Assembly (NCBI GenBank): GCA_034189035.1
Contig: JAXHVA010000028.1
Span: forward strand, 1-47,470
Source: JAUXFK01 sp034189035
Lineage (GTDB): Bacteria > Desulfobacterota > UBA8473
DNA length: 47,470 bases
Direction: 5' to 3'
In this document: piece by piece, positions 32,478-41,373 of the stretch
How positions within the stretch are numbered: position 1 is the stretch's first letter
Layout: every line of letters starts with the position of its first letter
Notes under the pieces: model-generated
Told to the model about the DNA's origin: nothing
Seen by the model: only the letters and a program-made list of their open reading frames with translations
Databases searched by the model: none
Position numbers and translations under genes: made by a program

Positions 32478-34283
32478 ATGAAACAAGAGAATTTAAGAAA
32501 CATAGCTATTATTGCCCATGTTGACCATGGCAAAACTACCCTTGTCGATGGCATGCTTCAGCAGGCTGGCATATTTCGTACCAACGAAAAGGTGCAAGAA
32601 AGGGTCATGGACAACATTGACCTGGAGCGAGAAAAGGGAATTACTATTATGGCAAAGAACACTGCTGTTATATATAACAATGTAAAGATTAATATTATGG
32701 ATACCCCGGGACATGCTGATTTCGGCGGTGAAGTGGAAAGAACAATGAAAATGGCGGATGGGGTCCTCCTTTTGGTTGATGCTTCCGAAGGCACATTGCC
32801 CCAGACCAGGTTTGTCCTGAAAAAAGCTCTTGAGCTGAATCTGCCAGCGATTGTGGTTATTAATAAGATAGACAGGCCTGACGCTAGGATAGAGGAGGTT
32901 TTGAATGAAGTCTATGACCTGTTCATTGACCTTGACGCTACTGAAGAGCAACTGGAGTTTCCCATTGTCTATACCAATGCCAAACAGGGGATAGCAAAAC
33001 GTAACCCCAGTGACAAATCAGGTGATTTAAGGCTCCTCTTTGAACTTATTCTTGATACCGTCCCTGCGCCTGAAGGCGACAGTAAAGGGTTGCTTCAGTA
33101 CCTAGTTACAAACATAGACTATAGCGACTATCTTGGTAGGCTTGCTATTGGGAAGATATTTTCAGGATCCATAAAGATTGGTGACAATGTAGCCCTAATA
33201 AATAGTACGGGTAACGCAGTTAAAAAAAATATAAACTCCATGTATACCTTCCATGGGCTTGAACGTAAGAGCGCAAGGGAAGTGACTGCTGGTGATATCG
33301 CCGTACTTGCAGGGATTGAAGAGATCAGCATCGGGGATACGATTACAGATATTGAAAATCCAAAACCTCTTGAACGGATCAAGGTTGACGAGCCTACCAT
33401 TTCAATGATCTTTTCAGTAAACACCTCTCCCTTTGCTGGGAAGGAAGGAAGATACGTAACTTCCAGAAAACTAAGGGAACGCTTGGAGAAAGAACTGTTA
33501 TACAATGTTTCCATTAAGGTAGACTTTGCGAATGCGGATTCATTTAAGGTAATGGGTCGAGGAGAACTGCAGATTGCAATCCTTATAGAGATGATGAGGC
33601 GTGAGGGGTATGAGCTTTCAGTATCAATGCCCGAGATAATAACAAAGAAAACAAACGGGTCATTGCACGAACCCATGGAACTGCTCGTTATTGATTTGCC
33701 AGAAGAGTATGTCGGTATAGTAACGCAACAAGTTGGAATGAGAAGAGGAAAGATGCAGAAGATGCAAAACAACGGTCACGGAAGGGTGAGACTTGAATTT
33801 AGGATACCATCAAGAGGCCTGATAGGCTTCAAGTCACAGTTTCTCACTGACACAAGAGGCACCGGCCTTCTCAATCACCTGTTTAACGGATACGAGCCAT
33901 GGCATGGCCATATGTCAAAAAGACAGACAGGAGTCCTTGTATCCGACAGAATCGGCAAATCGACCATTTATGCGCTCGCTCACCTTCAACCAAGAGGAAC
34001 TATCTTTATTAGAGAAAATACACCAGTTTATGAAGGAATGATTATAGGCGAAAATTCAAGGGATAATGACCTCGATGTGAATGTTACAAAGGAAAAAGCG
34101 CTTACAAACTTGCGGGCAGCAGGTTCTGACGAAACGCTACAATTAGTCCCTCCAAAGTTGTTGACACTGGAACAGTCCATTGAGTTCATTAAGGAAGACG
34201 AATTGATTGAAGTAACACCCCAGTCAATCAGGTTAAGAAAGAGAGTTCTCGATGCAAGCAAGAGACCAAAGCGGACGTCCTGA
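32478..34283 (+). CDS. typA: Translational GTPase TypA/BipA
   Basis: 601 residues, full length. GTPase motifs: G1 AHVDHGKTT (14-22), G2 around REKGITIMA, G3 DTPGHADFGGEVER and G4 NKIDRPDAR. Then domain II, the EF-G-like domains (RGELQIAILIEMMRREGYE) and the TypA-specific C-terminal domain with SRGLIGFKSQFLTDTRGTG, all in place. It is a ribosome-binding GTPase involved in 50S assembly and stress responses. GAGG lies about six bases before the ATG. Confidence 0.97.
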   Translation: MKQENLRNIAIIAHVDHGKTTLVDGMLQQAGIFRTNEKVQERVMDNIDLEREKGITIMAKNTAVIYNNVKINIMDTPGHADFGGEVERTMKMADGVLLLVDASEGTLPQTRFVLKKALELNLPAIVVINKIDRPDARIEEVLNEVYDLFIDLDATEEQLEFPIVYTNAKQGIAKRNPSDKSGDLRLLFELILDTVPAPEGDSKGLLQYLVTNIDYSDYLGRLAIGKIFSGSIKIGDNVALINSTGNAVKKNINSMYTFHGLERKSAREVTAGDIAVLAGIEEISIGDTITDIENPKPLERIKVDEPTISMIFSVNTSPFAGKEGRYVTSRKLRERLEKELLYNVSIKVDFANADSFKVMGRGELQIAILIEMMRREGYELSVSMPEIITKKTNGSLHEPMELLVIDLPEEYVGIVTQQVGMRRGKMQKMQNNGHGRVRLEFRIPSRGLIGFKSQFLTDTRGTGLLNHLFNGYEPWHGHMSKRQTGVLVSDRIGKSTIYALAHLQPRGTIFIRENTPVYEGMIIGENSRDNDLDVNVTKEKALTNLRAAGSDETLQLVPPKLLTLEQSIEFIKEDELIEVTPQSIRLRKRVLDASKRPKRTS

Positions 34284-34846
34284 AAAATATGAGGTGATGA
34301 AAATATGAAGGGAAGCTATTTGTGAGGTGTCCTTCTTACCGAAATATTTGAAAGCAGAAAAGGATTGAATGAAGGAGTATGATTTTTATCAACAGAATTT
34401 GTCGAAAATTTGTGTATAAGTACTCAACTAGAATCCATAACACCTCAAAAAAAGAATGTTTTTACCTCTTTGCCTATTTTTTGGTCAATTAATTTTGTTA
34501 ATTAATATCAGTCATTTAGCTATTTTTCTATAATAGTAAGGTAGTTAGTGTCTTTTCATTATTAAGGATTAAATAATTTTTAGCATAAGTAAATAGGCGA
34601 ATACCCTAAATTACCCGTGGTGTTATTGATCCCTTTGGATCATGTATTAATCCATGTTGTGATAATTGTATCTATCTATATAAAACAAAATCAGAATGTA
34701 ATGAAAAGAGGAAACAATATACCGAACGGGATAAGTCTGAAATATCGAGGTGCATAGCATTTGAGAGTACCTCCTTTTTCTTTAACCCTAAATCCATGTC
34801 AAAGCTATAATTATTTGAAATAATTGAGAAAGGATAAAGCAATTTG
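34284..34846. other. Intergenic region after typA
   Basis: No gene is supported. It is AT-rich, with a perfect GATCC-CTTT-GGATC hairpin near 34630 and a TTAATTTTGTTAATTAA palindrome-like stretch near 34490. No terminator with a T-run is seen directly after typA. Confidence 0.3.
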
Positions 34847-34874
34847 TTGCAAAAGGATTCCATGCAAGTATAAT
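34847..34874 (+). promoter_or_regulatory. Sigma-70-type promoter of the 32-aa gene
   Basis: TTGCAA (34847-34852), a 16-base spacer and a perfect TATAAT (34869-34874). Transcription would begin near 34881, leaving a leader of about 35 nt with an AAGGAG before the ATG at 34916. Confidence 0.65.
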
Positions 34875-34915
34875 ATATTGAAGACATTAGCGAATTACCT
34901 ATAAGGAGCCATTAA

Positions 34916-35014
34916 ATGAGTATATCGCGACAGGTAAAAAGAGCACAAGAGAGAAAATACCAAAAAGAGAAAGTAAAGCTTATAAAACAACTGGGGCTAT
35001 CGGATTTCAGATAA
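34916..35014 (+). CDS. 32-aa highly basic small protein
   Basis: The frame starts MSISRQVKRAQERKYQKEK and ends LIKQLGLSDFR. A strong AAGGAG lies eight bases before the ATG and a near-consensus promoter 42 bp upstream. About a third of the residues are Lys or Arg, forming one amphipathic helix, so RNA or ribosome binding is a guess. It could also be the intact 5' end of a longer gene cut by the ISL3 insertion whose remnant lies just downstream. No family is recognised. Confidence 0.5.
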   Translation: MSISRQVKRAQERKYQKEKVKLIKQLGLSDFR

Positions 35015-35081
35015 CTAGCTGATGATAAGAACATAACCTATTCGGCCATGGGTTCCCAGTTGGTCGATTTTATGAATATTA

Positions 35082-35471
35082 TCAGTTTGCCTCGGCTAAG
35101 TAATTGTAGTCCTTTCTTAGAGAAATTTCATCAACAGCCAGAATGCGAAGTCCGTCATAGTTTGGTTGACCATATTGGGCTTCAAGATATTGTTTGTCGA
35201 TTATACTAATGCGCTGGCAATTGGAGCAAAACAGCTTGCGATATTCACAATGAAGCCAGACTTGTGTGCCAGCAAGGTTTAGATCCCGAATGGAGCGTTT
35301 AGTCCAACTGTGGAAAGACGATACTTTCTGTCCACATAAATAGCATATAGGGTGAAACCGCTTATCGGGAACAGCATTAATAACAGCTTTACTGGCAATG
35401 TTATTAACCTCTTGTTTTGCAATTTTTATTCGACGAAAGGGGAAATAGGGTATTATACTTACTTCGGACAT
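35082..35471 (-). pseudogene. ISL3-family transposase remnant
   Basis: From the ATG at 35471 (GGAG seven bases upstream) the sequence has the N-terminal ISL3 zinc finger, CYLCGQ...HSWTKR.IRDLNL and CEYRKLFCSNC. It then jumps without a frame change to IDKQYLEAQYGQPNYDGL and the first Asp of the DDE domain in LRILAVDEISLRKDYNYL, and stops. Roughly 80 residues (the HTH region) between the finger and the DDE start are missing, as is the rest of the catalytic domain. No terminal repeats could be identified by eye. Non-functional. Confidence 0.8.
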
Positions 35472-35726
35472 CGCAGGTCTCCTTGATAAAATTTTTATCT
35501 TGCTCGACAAACATATAATCTTAGAGATACCGGATGTCCATTCTATTTGATATCACTATATTTCCCCTGTATTTTTATCAACTAATTGGAGATGATCCTC
35601 TTGTTTTATGGAGGTCAAAACCTGGCCCTATTGTTTGAGACCTCGTTTTTAGACTGATTCTGTTGTTTGACTAGCATCTTGGTGGAAAGGCTTGTAAAAA
35701 AGAAGGTATAAGGAAAAATTTGTAAT

Positions 35727-37103
35727 ATGGAAACAAAGGTAGATAGCTTAATCATTGGTGCTGGATTATCTGGCTTGTCCGCTGGAGTGCGATTAAGCCA
35801 ATTTCAAGACAAAGTTGTTATTTTAGAATCTCATAATATATCGGGAGGGCTTAGTTCCTACTACATTCGAAAAACAAAAAACGAACAGATGTTATTTAAT
35901 AGCGGTTTGCACACAGTAACAAATTATAAAGTTCAGAACAGAAAGTGGGGAATAGGATTAATTTGCCGCAACCTTGGTATTACTAGAGAAGAACTTAATC
36001 TATACCCAGCTAAATACCCGTCTAGAATAAAAAGTGCCAGCGGTCAACTATTTTTTTCAAATGATGAAAGTACGCTTGAAGACTCAATTTTATCACTATC
36101 GAAAGACTCTATAGACGATTTCATCGCTTTTGTTAAATTTACTCAACAAAAAGGGAAAGAGTTTGAGTGGGCAAACTTAAACTGTTGGGATGTTTTGCAC
36201 TCCCAATTTCGTTCAAAGCGAATTATTGACTTACTATCAATTCCTGTATTCTATTACGCTGGTTATAAAAAAGAATTTATTGATTTCTTAACGTATTCAA
36301 TAATTTTCCGTTCAATCTATCTTGATGGTTGTTGCTCACCTGATTCAATCAAGAATGTGTTGTTTTTGCTCATGAAGAAATTTGGATCCAATGGTGGTGT
36401 TATTAAATTTAACACAAAAATTGAGAAGCTAATTGCTTTCAAAGATAAAATTGTAGAAGTAATTACGTCAGATGGTGACACAATTGTTGCCGATGCTATT
36501 TTGTCTAGCGTAGGAATTAATGAAACAAAAGAACTTTTAAGTGAGAATTCATCTGAAATTTCCAATATATCTCTTTTTGAGACTGTAATTTGTTATGATA
36601 ATTCAATACTAGAAACTGGAATAAAAAATACTTTATCCTTTAATTACGACAGAGAAAGTTTTGTTTGGAACATGCCAAGATTACATGAGAGGTCTCCCTA
36701 CTACTCAATGTCATTTTTATACAATTATTCCTTTCCCAAAGACCCTCCGCTACAAATAAAAATTTGCACTTTTCAATCAGGTGATGATTGGAATAACCTT
36801 GCAGAAGATGATTATATTTTAACGAAAGACAAATACACTTCATATCTAAAAAATTACTTATACAATGAATACCCATCCTTAATAGAAGCCAATCAAATCT
36901 ATACCGATTCGTTTTCTCCTAAGACTATCAATAGATTCACATCACATATAAATGGAGCAATCTATGGCTCTAAAGCAAAGTCCTTTTCTGGCAAAACAGG
37001 ATATTCTAATTTATTCATAATTGGAAACGATCAAGGCGGGATCGGTATAATGGGAGCGTTAATTAGTGGCATTATCGTTTCAAACTATAATGTAATTCTG
37101 TAG
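35727..37103 (+). CDS. FAD-dependent oxidoreductase, carotenoid isomerase/desaturase type
   Basis: 458 residues. The N-terminal dinucleotide fold is SLIIGAGLSGLSAGVRL with the following acidic strand end VVILES and GGLSSYY; the C-terminal FAD signature is NLFIIGNDQGGIGIMGALISG. The overall pattern is that of CrtI/CrtISO- and retinol-saturase-like flavoproteins that desaturate, isomerise or saturate polyenes. The codon use is markedly AT-rich compared with folC or typA, and it lies next to an ISL3 remnant, both hints of horizontal transfer. No carotenoid or polyketide genes are nearby, so the substrate is open. AAGGA lies about 13 bases before the ATG. Confidence 0.8.
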   Translation: METKVDSLIIGAGLSGLSAGVRLSQFQDKVVILESHNISGGLSSYYIRKTKNEQMLFNSGLHTVTNYKVQNRKWGIGLICRNLGITREELNLYPAKYPSRIKSASGQLFFSNDESTLEDSILSLSKDSIDDFIAFVKFTQQKGKEFEWANLNCWDVLHSQFRSKRIIDLLSIPVFYYAGYKKEFIDFLTYSIIFRSIYLDGCCSPDSIKNVLFLLMKKFGSNGGVIKFNTKIEKLIAFKDKIVEVITSDGDTIVADAILSSVGINETKELLSENSSEISNISLFETVICYDNSILETGIKNTLSFNYDRESFVWNMPRLHERSPYYSMSFLYNYSFPKDPPLQIKICTFQSGDDWNNLAEDDYILTKDKYTSYLKNYLYNEYPSLIEANQIYTDSFSPKTINRFTSHINGAIYGSKAKSFSGKTGYSNLFIIGNDQGGIGIMGALISGIIVSNYNVIL

Positions 37104-37510
37104 ACAAGAGATTTATTATTAGCTAGCAATATGTTACATGAGGATTTTGTAAGGTTTTCGGTTTTTAAAAAACTGTGAGTTCTGATCAACTAAAAGCTTG
37201 CTGAAGATTTTTTACCATTCCAACTATCACATCAGTAAGCATCACATATATACCAGGCGTTGCACAGAGCTACGAAGTAGTACACATGTCCATAAAGGGG
37301 ATTACTTCTTCTAAGTTGGCATTGAGTTGATTGAAGCGGCCATATCTTTCACTGGATGAAGTCCTGAAAGTTGATGATATGAGAGCAGCATTGCAAAGAG
37401 GTTATCAGAAACCCGGGTCTTGCCACACATGTATTTACACAATGACTCCTATAAAGAAAAGAAGGAAGAAAAACAAAGAAAAGGAACAGACAAATAATAC
37501 ATTATTCACG
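37104..37510. other. Intergenic region before the inverted-repeat island
   Basis: A 70-codon frame beginning at a TTG (37331) reads LSLDEVLKVDDMRAALQRGY, then KPGSCHT, then a Lys-rich tail running into the repeat arm. The first half looks protein-like, and KPGSCHT recalls the segment before the catalytic RHSFATHL of tyrosine recombinases, but no further match follows. Treated as a probable decayed fragment. Confidence 0.25.
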
Positions 37511-37740
37511 CCTCTTGTTCGCCTCTTACTAGCGCTGTTGTAAATCTTTTGATCATAAAAAATCTTTACAATCCTCATAGATATTGATAGTGTAAAAACA
37601 ATGCCAAAACGGCTTAGTTCAACAGGATTTTATTCATCACGCTGCTACTGATCAAACGACTTCTTCTCTCTTCTCAGCTACTCCTAAAACTCTAGCTTCT
37701 CTCTTTAAAAAAAGTAGGATGATGGATAAAATTTTATATG
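37511..37740 (+). repeat. Left arm of a long inverted repeat
   Basis: Matches the reverse complement of 39795-40030 over about 200 bp at roughly 80% identity by eye. Shared blocks include CTCTTGTTCGC, TTTACAATCCTCA, GTAAAAACAATGCCAAA, CGGCTTA and CCTAAAACTC. No frame runs through it. Confidence 0.8.
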
Positions 37741-37768
37741 TTAATTATCATCTCCAAGTAATTTAAAA

Positions 37769-38146
37769 ATGAAATACTGTTTATTTTCCTTTTTATGTGC
37801 GTTACTTTTAGTATCTTGTACTCTTCATCCTAAACCTGTTGAGGGACCTGCGAAACCATTTAAAAGCGATGGCTGTTCATGCTGGCCAGATTGGAATTAT
37901 TATGAGTGCTGCTATGAGCATGACAAAATCTATTGGGCTGGAGGATCACCAAAAGAGCGAAGGAAAGCCGATATAAAGCTTATGGATTGCGTAGCTGAAA
38001 AAGGGCACGAAATAACATCGGTATTAATATATTTGGGAGTAAGGATCGGAGGACATGGTTGGTTTCCTACTCCTTTCAGGTGGGGCTTTGGTCATCCATG
38101 GCCTGAGGGTTATTTCCAAGATAATCAGAATAAAGATGAGAAATAA
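37769..38146 (+). CDS. Small lipoprotein with a phospholipase-A2-like motif
   Basis: 125 residues. The lipobox LLVSC places the lipidated cysteine at residue 17. The mature part has DGCSCWPDW, then CCYEHD (47-52) with the His-Asp pair typical of phospholipase A2 active sites, YWAGGSPKERRKAD, a DCV helix and a closing GVRIGGHGWFPTPFRWGFGHP. Six Cys in the mature domain suggest disulfides, so it is periplasmic or surface exposed. The motif suggests, but does not prove, phospholipid hydrolysis. It is the only intact gene inside the inverted-repeat island. No clear Shine-Dalgarno is seen. Confidence 0.7.
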   Translation: MKYCLFSFLCALLLVSCTLHPKPVEGPAKPFKSDGCSCWPDWNYYECCYEHDKIYWAGGSPKERRKADIKLMDCVAEKGHEITSVLIYLGVRIGGHGWFPTPFRWGFGHPWPEGYFQDNQNKDEK

Positions 38147-38345
38147 TAAGATATGAGTCACCTAAAACGATAATGATTGCTCAAATCTACATAGCCTTAT
38201 TTTCCAAGAAAAAACTACACTTTACTCTCATCATGACCCATTTCTTACGTAAGTTCACGCTTACTCGACAGCCTGACAGCCCTGGGACAATATCATTTAA
38301 ATATCTGGTACTTTCGAGTCAACCCTCAACTCATAAAAAATGATA

Positions 38346-39447
38346 CTATTTTTGAAATTCAAGTATAGTATCTTTTACAATATCAAGATCGACCCTACTT
38401 TTTGTTATAGTTTTTCCTATATCTTCAGCAAAAACAAAAAGCGGGCCTGTTGCAACGCGCCTGTTGTCACAGCGCAGGCGCTCGATAATACGATCTACAA
38501 AGAGAAATGGCGGGATAGAAGTTGAGTGAGATAGGATTGTAAAAAGCTCAAGGAGAGATTCGTATACATGCTCAGATGATATACCCATTTTTATTGCAAC
38601 CTTTCTATAAGCATACCCATGGCAATGCTAACACCATGTAGAATAGAGCCATTGCTTGCGGATTCGATTGCATGTCCTAAGGTGTGACCTATCTCGAGAA
38701 AAAGGAGGGAGTTTTTTCATACGGATCCTGATTAAGGCCTGTAATTTTTTGATAGATTGTCTCTTCTATCAAATGATATATGTCAACATCTGAAAAATTG
38801 GGGCATTTTTTAATGATCTCCTTAAGCCCTGAAGCAAATTCTGGGGAACGTGCAACCCCGACTTTTACAGATTCCGACAAACCACATCTCCAGTGCCCAA
38901 CAGAAAGGGTTTTCATGAAGTCGATATCATTAAATACGCAAAGTGGGGTATGGTATGCGCCATAAGCATTTTTAGCACTGGGAGAGTTTACGGCCTGCTT
39001 GATACCGATTGCCGCATCTGCCTGTGCCATAAAGGTTGTTGGTATATGAACAAGTCTGGTGCCTCGAAAGAGAAGTGACGAAACAGTCCCGGCAAGGTTA
39101 TTGACAACGCCGCCTCCAAAGGAAATGATTACACTATCTCGTGTCATAAAGGGAAGCATGTCATCGAGTATTCTGTTGGCCGTGCTAAGGGACTTGCTTT
39201 TTTCGCCTGGTTCTACAGAAAACCAGTGTTGCGGCACAGAAACACCATTATCGAGGATCCTGCAAAGTCTGTCACCATGTAAACCGGCAACATTTGTATC
39301 TGTTATAACAGCGATACTGTGGGGATTTAATTTTCGCAGGAAATCCGCTATCTCAGTTTCAAGATTCTTACCTATAATTACGCTACTTTCAATATCGCCC
39401 ACTTTGTAAGATAAGGGATGTTTAGTCTGATAGATATATCCCGTCAT
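38346..39447 (-). pseudogene. Cyclitol/dehydroquinate synthase-like gene (2-deoxy-scyllo-inosose synthase type), frameshifted
   Basis: Reading across two frameshifts restores a sugar-phosphate cyclase of about 365 residues. The first frame (39447 to 38689) holds the NAD-binding SFGGGVVNNLAG, LLFRGTRLVHIPTT, an IKQAVNS..AKNAYGAYHTP segment and GLSESVKVG. Near 38700 the frame changes and continues as LFLEIGHTLGHAIE, the metal-binding His motif. Near 38600 a second change leads into KMGISSEHVYESLLELF and on to the end at 38346. NN in place of GD after GGG and the KQAVN motif are closer to 2-deoxy-scyllo-inosose synthases than to AroB. With two frame changes it is unlikely to be functional, unless they are sequencing errors in homopolymers. 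Confidence 0.75.
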
Positions 39448-39794
39448 TCATAATAATACCTCTGAATAGTGTCGGATAGTCTTTGAAAAGGCATGCATTT
39501 TGAAGGGGAATATAGGGTATCCTTCATACGTCTAAAATTGACATGAAGCTGTTTAGTTTACAATATTTTAAGAATTCCAAAGAATTAGACAATATCCTGA
39601 TATATAGAAGAGTTGTTCTAACCATAGGGCATACCTTTTATGCTAATTCTAATCCATATTCTCTGACATAAAGTACTATTAGGCATATATAGCCAATGAA
39701 TATTGATAATATTTGATAAGCAATAGAGATGCTCATAATTGATCTCTTTCCTTTTTTTCGTATACCACTAAATGGAAATTTTCTCAATTTCAGT

Positions 39795-40030
39795 GTTATA
39801 AAGTATAGGTTTTATCCATTTTCTTGCTTTGCAAAAAGAGGAGTTGGAGTTTTAGGAAGGCTTGAGAAAAGAGTCGAAGTTATATGAGAAGTAGCGTGAA
39901 GATAAATAAAACCCTGTTGGATTAAGCCGCTTTGGCATTGTTTTTACAATATCAAAATCTTTGAGGATTGTAAATACTTTTTGTAATCAAAAGACTTACA
40001 ACGGTGCTAGTAAGAAGCGAACAAGAGATG
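39795..40030 (-). repeat. Right arm of a long inverted repeat
   Basis: Inverse partner of 37511-37740, about 2.3 kb apart. The interior boundary is fuzzy: identity fades near ATGGATAAAA, which is present in both arms. The pair could be two oppositely oriented copies of one non-autonomous element. Confidence 0.8.
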
Positions 40031-40259
40031 TTAATATGATATTGATTGAGTTTTTAGGGAACTTGCCTTGACCGAATATCAATTTTAACTTGTAAGAAAA
40101 TCTGCCTGATAATTACTTTTTGTATCTATCCAGATATAGCCCTTTTCCCCACTTCCTATGTCAGACTCTAATTCTAATCTGACAAAGCGGATAAGTATTT
40201 GAGTACAAAATGTTTTGAAACAGCCCGCATCCCTGAGCTTTTTAGTAAAGCTTCATATG

Positions 40260-41279
40260 TTATAAAAACTCACATCCGAGCCAGGAGGTGGTGTCATAGA
40301 GCGTATCGTCGATAAGAAGGTTTAATTTGCAGGCATCACTAGCCATCTTTCCTTTAAGAGTCAATCTTGCCTTTACATTGTTCATTGTGAACGGACCAAA
40401 CTTGTATTTCTTTATCGTCATAATCATGATCCCATTTTCAGCGTCTTCGATTTCTGTCGTGATTTCTGTCCCTAATATAGTGGCCGACCCACGCATACAC
40501 TGATCAATACAATTGCTATAAGGTTCCTCAAACTGTAATGCTATTGCCTCTCCAGGAAACAAGGCTTCCTCTGAAAAAGGCTCTCTCAATGCTACTTGCT
40601 CTATTGGATGTTTCGTATAGTGATCAGCCATCTTTATCTCATTTTGATCGATATCTACATTAAGCCTTCGTCTTGTGTTTCTTAGTTTACCTGCGAAAGG
40701 TTTCCAAAACAACGAAGGGATTGCTGGACGGATCAGCTTAATATCCATAGCACTCTTCTTCATCATATTGCAGACCATCTCTATAGTATAGTGATCGATG
40801 GCCGTTGTACCGGTGTTCATTACTGTCGCAAAGAAGATCCAGTCATCTTTAAAGGGTTTAATCGTTCCGAAGTCCCTAACCTCTACTCCCTCTCTCGTTA
40901 TTGCCCCTCTATCGATAATCTTTGCATCGACTACCTTTACGATCTCGAACGTGCCCTGAGACACCTCCCTCCCTGCGTATATAGCACTCCAGGAGTGTGT
41001 TCCTGCGACAAGCCACTTTACGAGCAATTCCCCCATCTCATCAGTGAATCCCTTCTCGTAGCCGTCTATCCTGATCTCTACACCGGAAACTGTGTTATGG
41101 CCAGCTAGTGCACTGAATGCTACAGTTCCTCCCATGGGTGGAGAGATACCTATCTGGATTTGGTCATCTGTACTCTCTGAAACACGATCATAAATCTGAG
41201 AAGAGATTCCTGACGACCCAAAGAGAGAGTAAGTTAGAATAAATACGATTATAAATAGAAAGATTTTTTTAATCTTCAT
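40260..41279 (-). CDS. Secreted protein of unknown function
   Basis: 339 residues with a clear signal peptide (MKIKKIFLFIIVFILTYSLF). Residues about 45-120 (GISPPMGGTVAFSALAGHN..., VSGVEIRIDGYEKGFTDEMGE) look like a PEGA / carboxypeptidase-regulatory-like beta sandwich. The remainder is beta-rich with an unassigned domain containing CIDQCMRGS and a C-terminal SWLGCEF. GGAGG lies eight bases before the ATG. I recognise no catalytic motif. It is transcribed with the decayed PrpD-like gene 95 bp upstream but need not be related to it. Confidence 0.7.
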   Translation of the reverse strand: MKIKKIFLFIIVFILTYSLFGSSGISSQIYDRVSESTDDQIQIGISPPMGGTVAFSALAGHNTVSGVEIRIDGYEKGFTDEMGELLVKWLVAGTHSWSAIYAGREVSQGTFEIVKVVDAKIIDRGAITREGVEVRDFGTIKPFKDDWIFFATVMNTGTTAIDHYTIEMVCNMMKKSAMDIKLIRPAIPSLFWKPFAGKLRNTRRRLNVDIDQNEIKMADHYTKHPIEQVALREPFSEEALFPGEAIALQFEEPYSNCIDQCMRGSATILGTEITTEIEDAENGIMIMTIKKYKFGPFTMNNVKARLTLKGKMASDACKLNLLIDDTLYDTTSWLGCEFL

Positions 41280-41373
41280 CTGATGCCTCCAGTATTATTT
41301 TTAAGGTTACATACTCCTAAACATATCGAATGCACCCCTTGTCTAACCATTTAATGGGGATTGCGCGAAAAGG

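Noticed and set aside
37331..37543. Fragment of a tyrosine recombinase / integron integrase (KPGSCHT)
   Set aside because: Only seven residues resemble the segment before the catalytic Arg; no RHSFATH or Tyr motif follows.
40079..40170. Possible fourth copy of the palindromic repeat (TCAATTTTAAC)
   Set aside because: No inverse core is found 91 bp away on either side and the inner blocks are missing.
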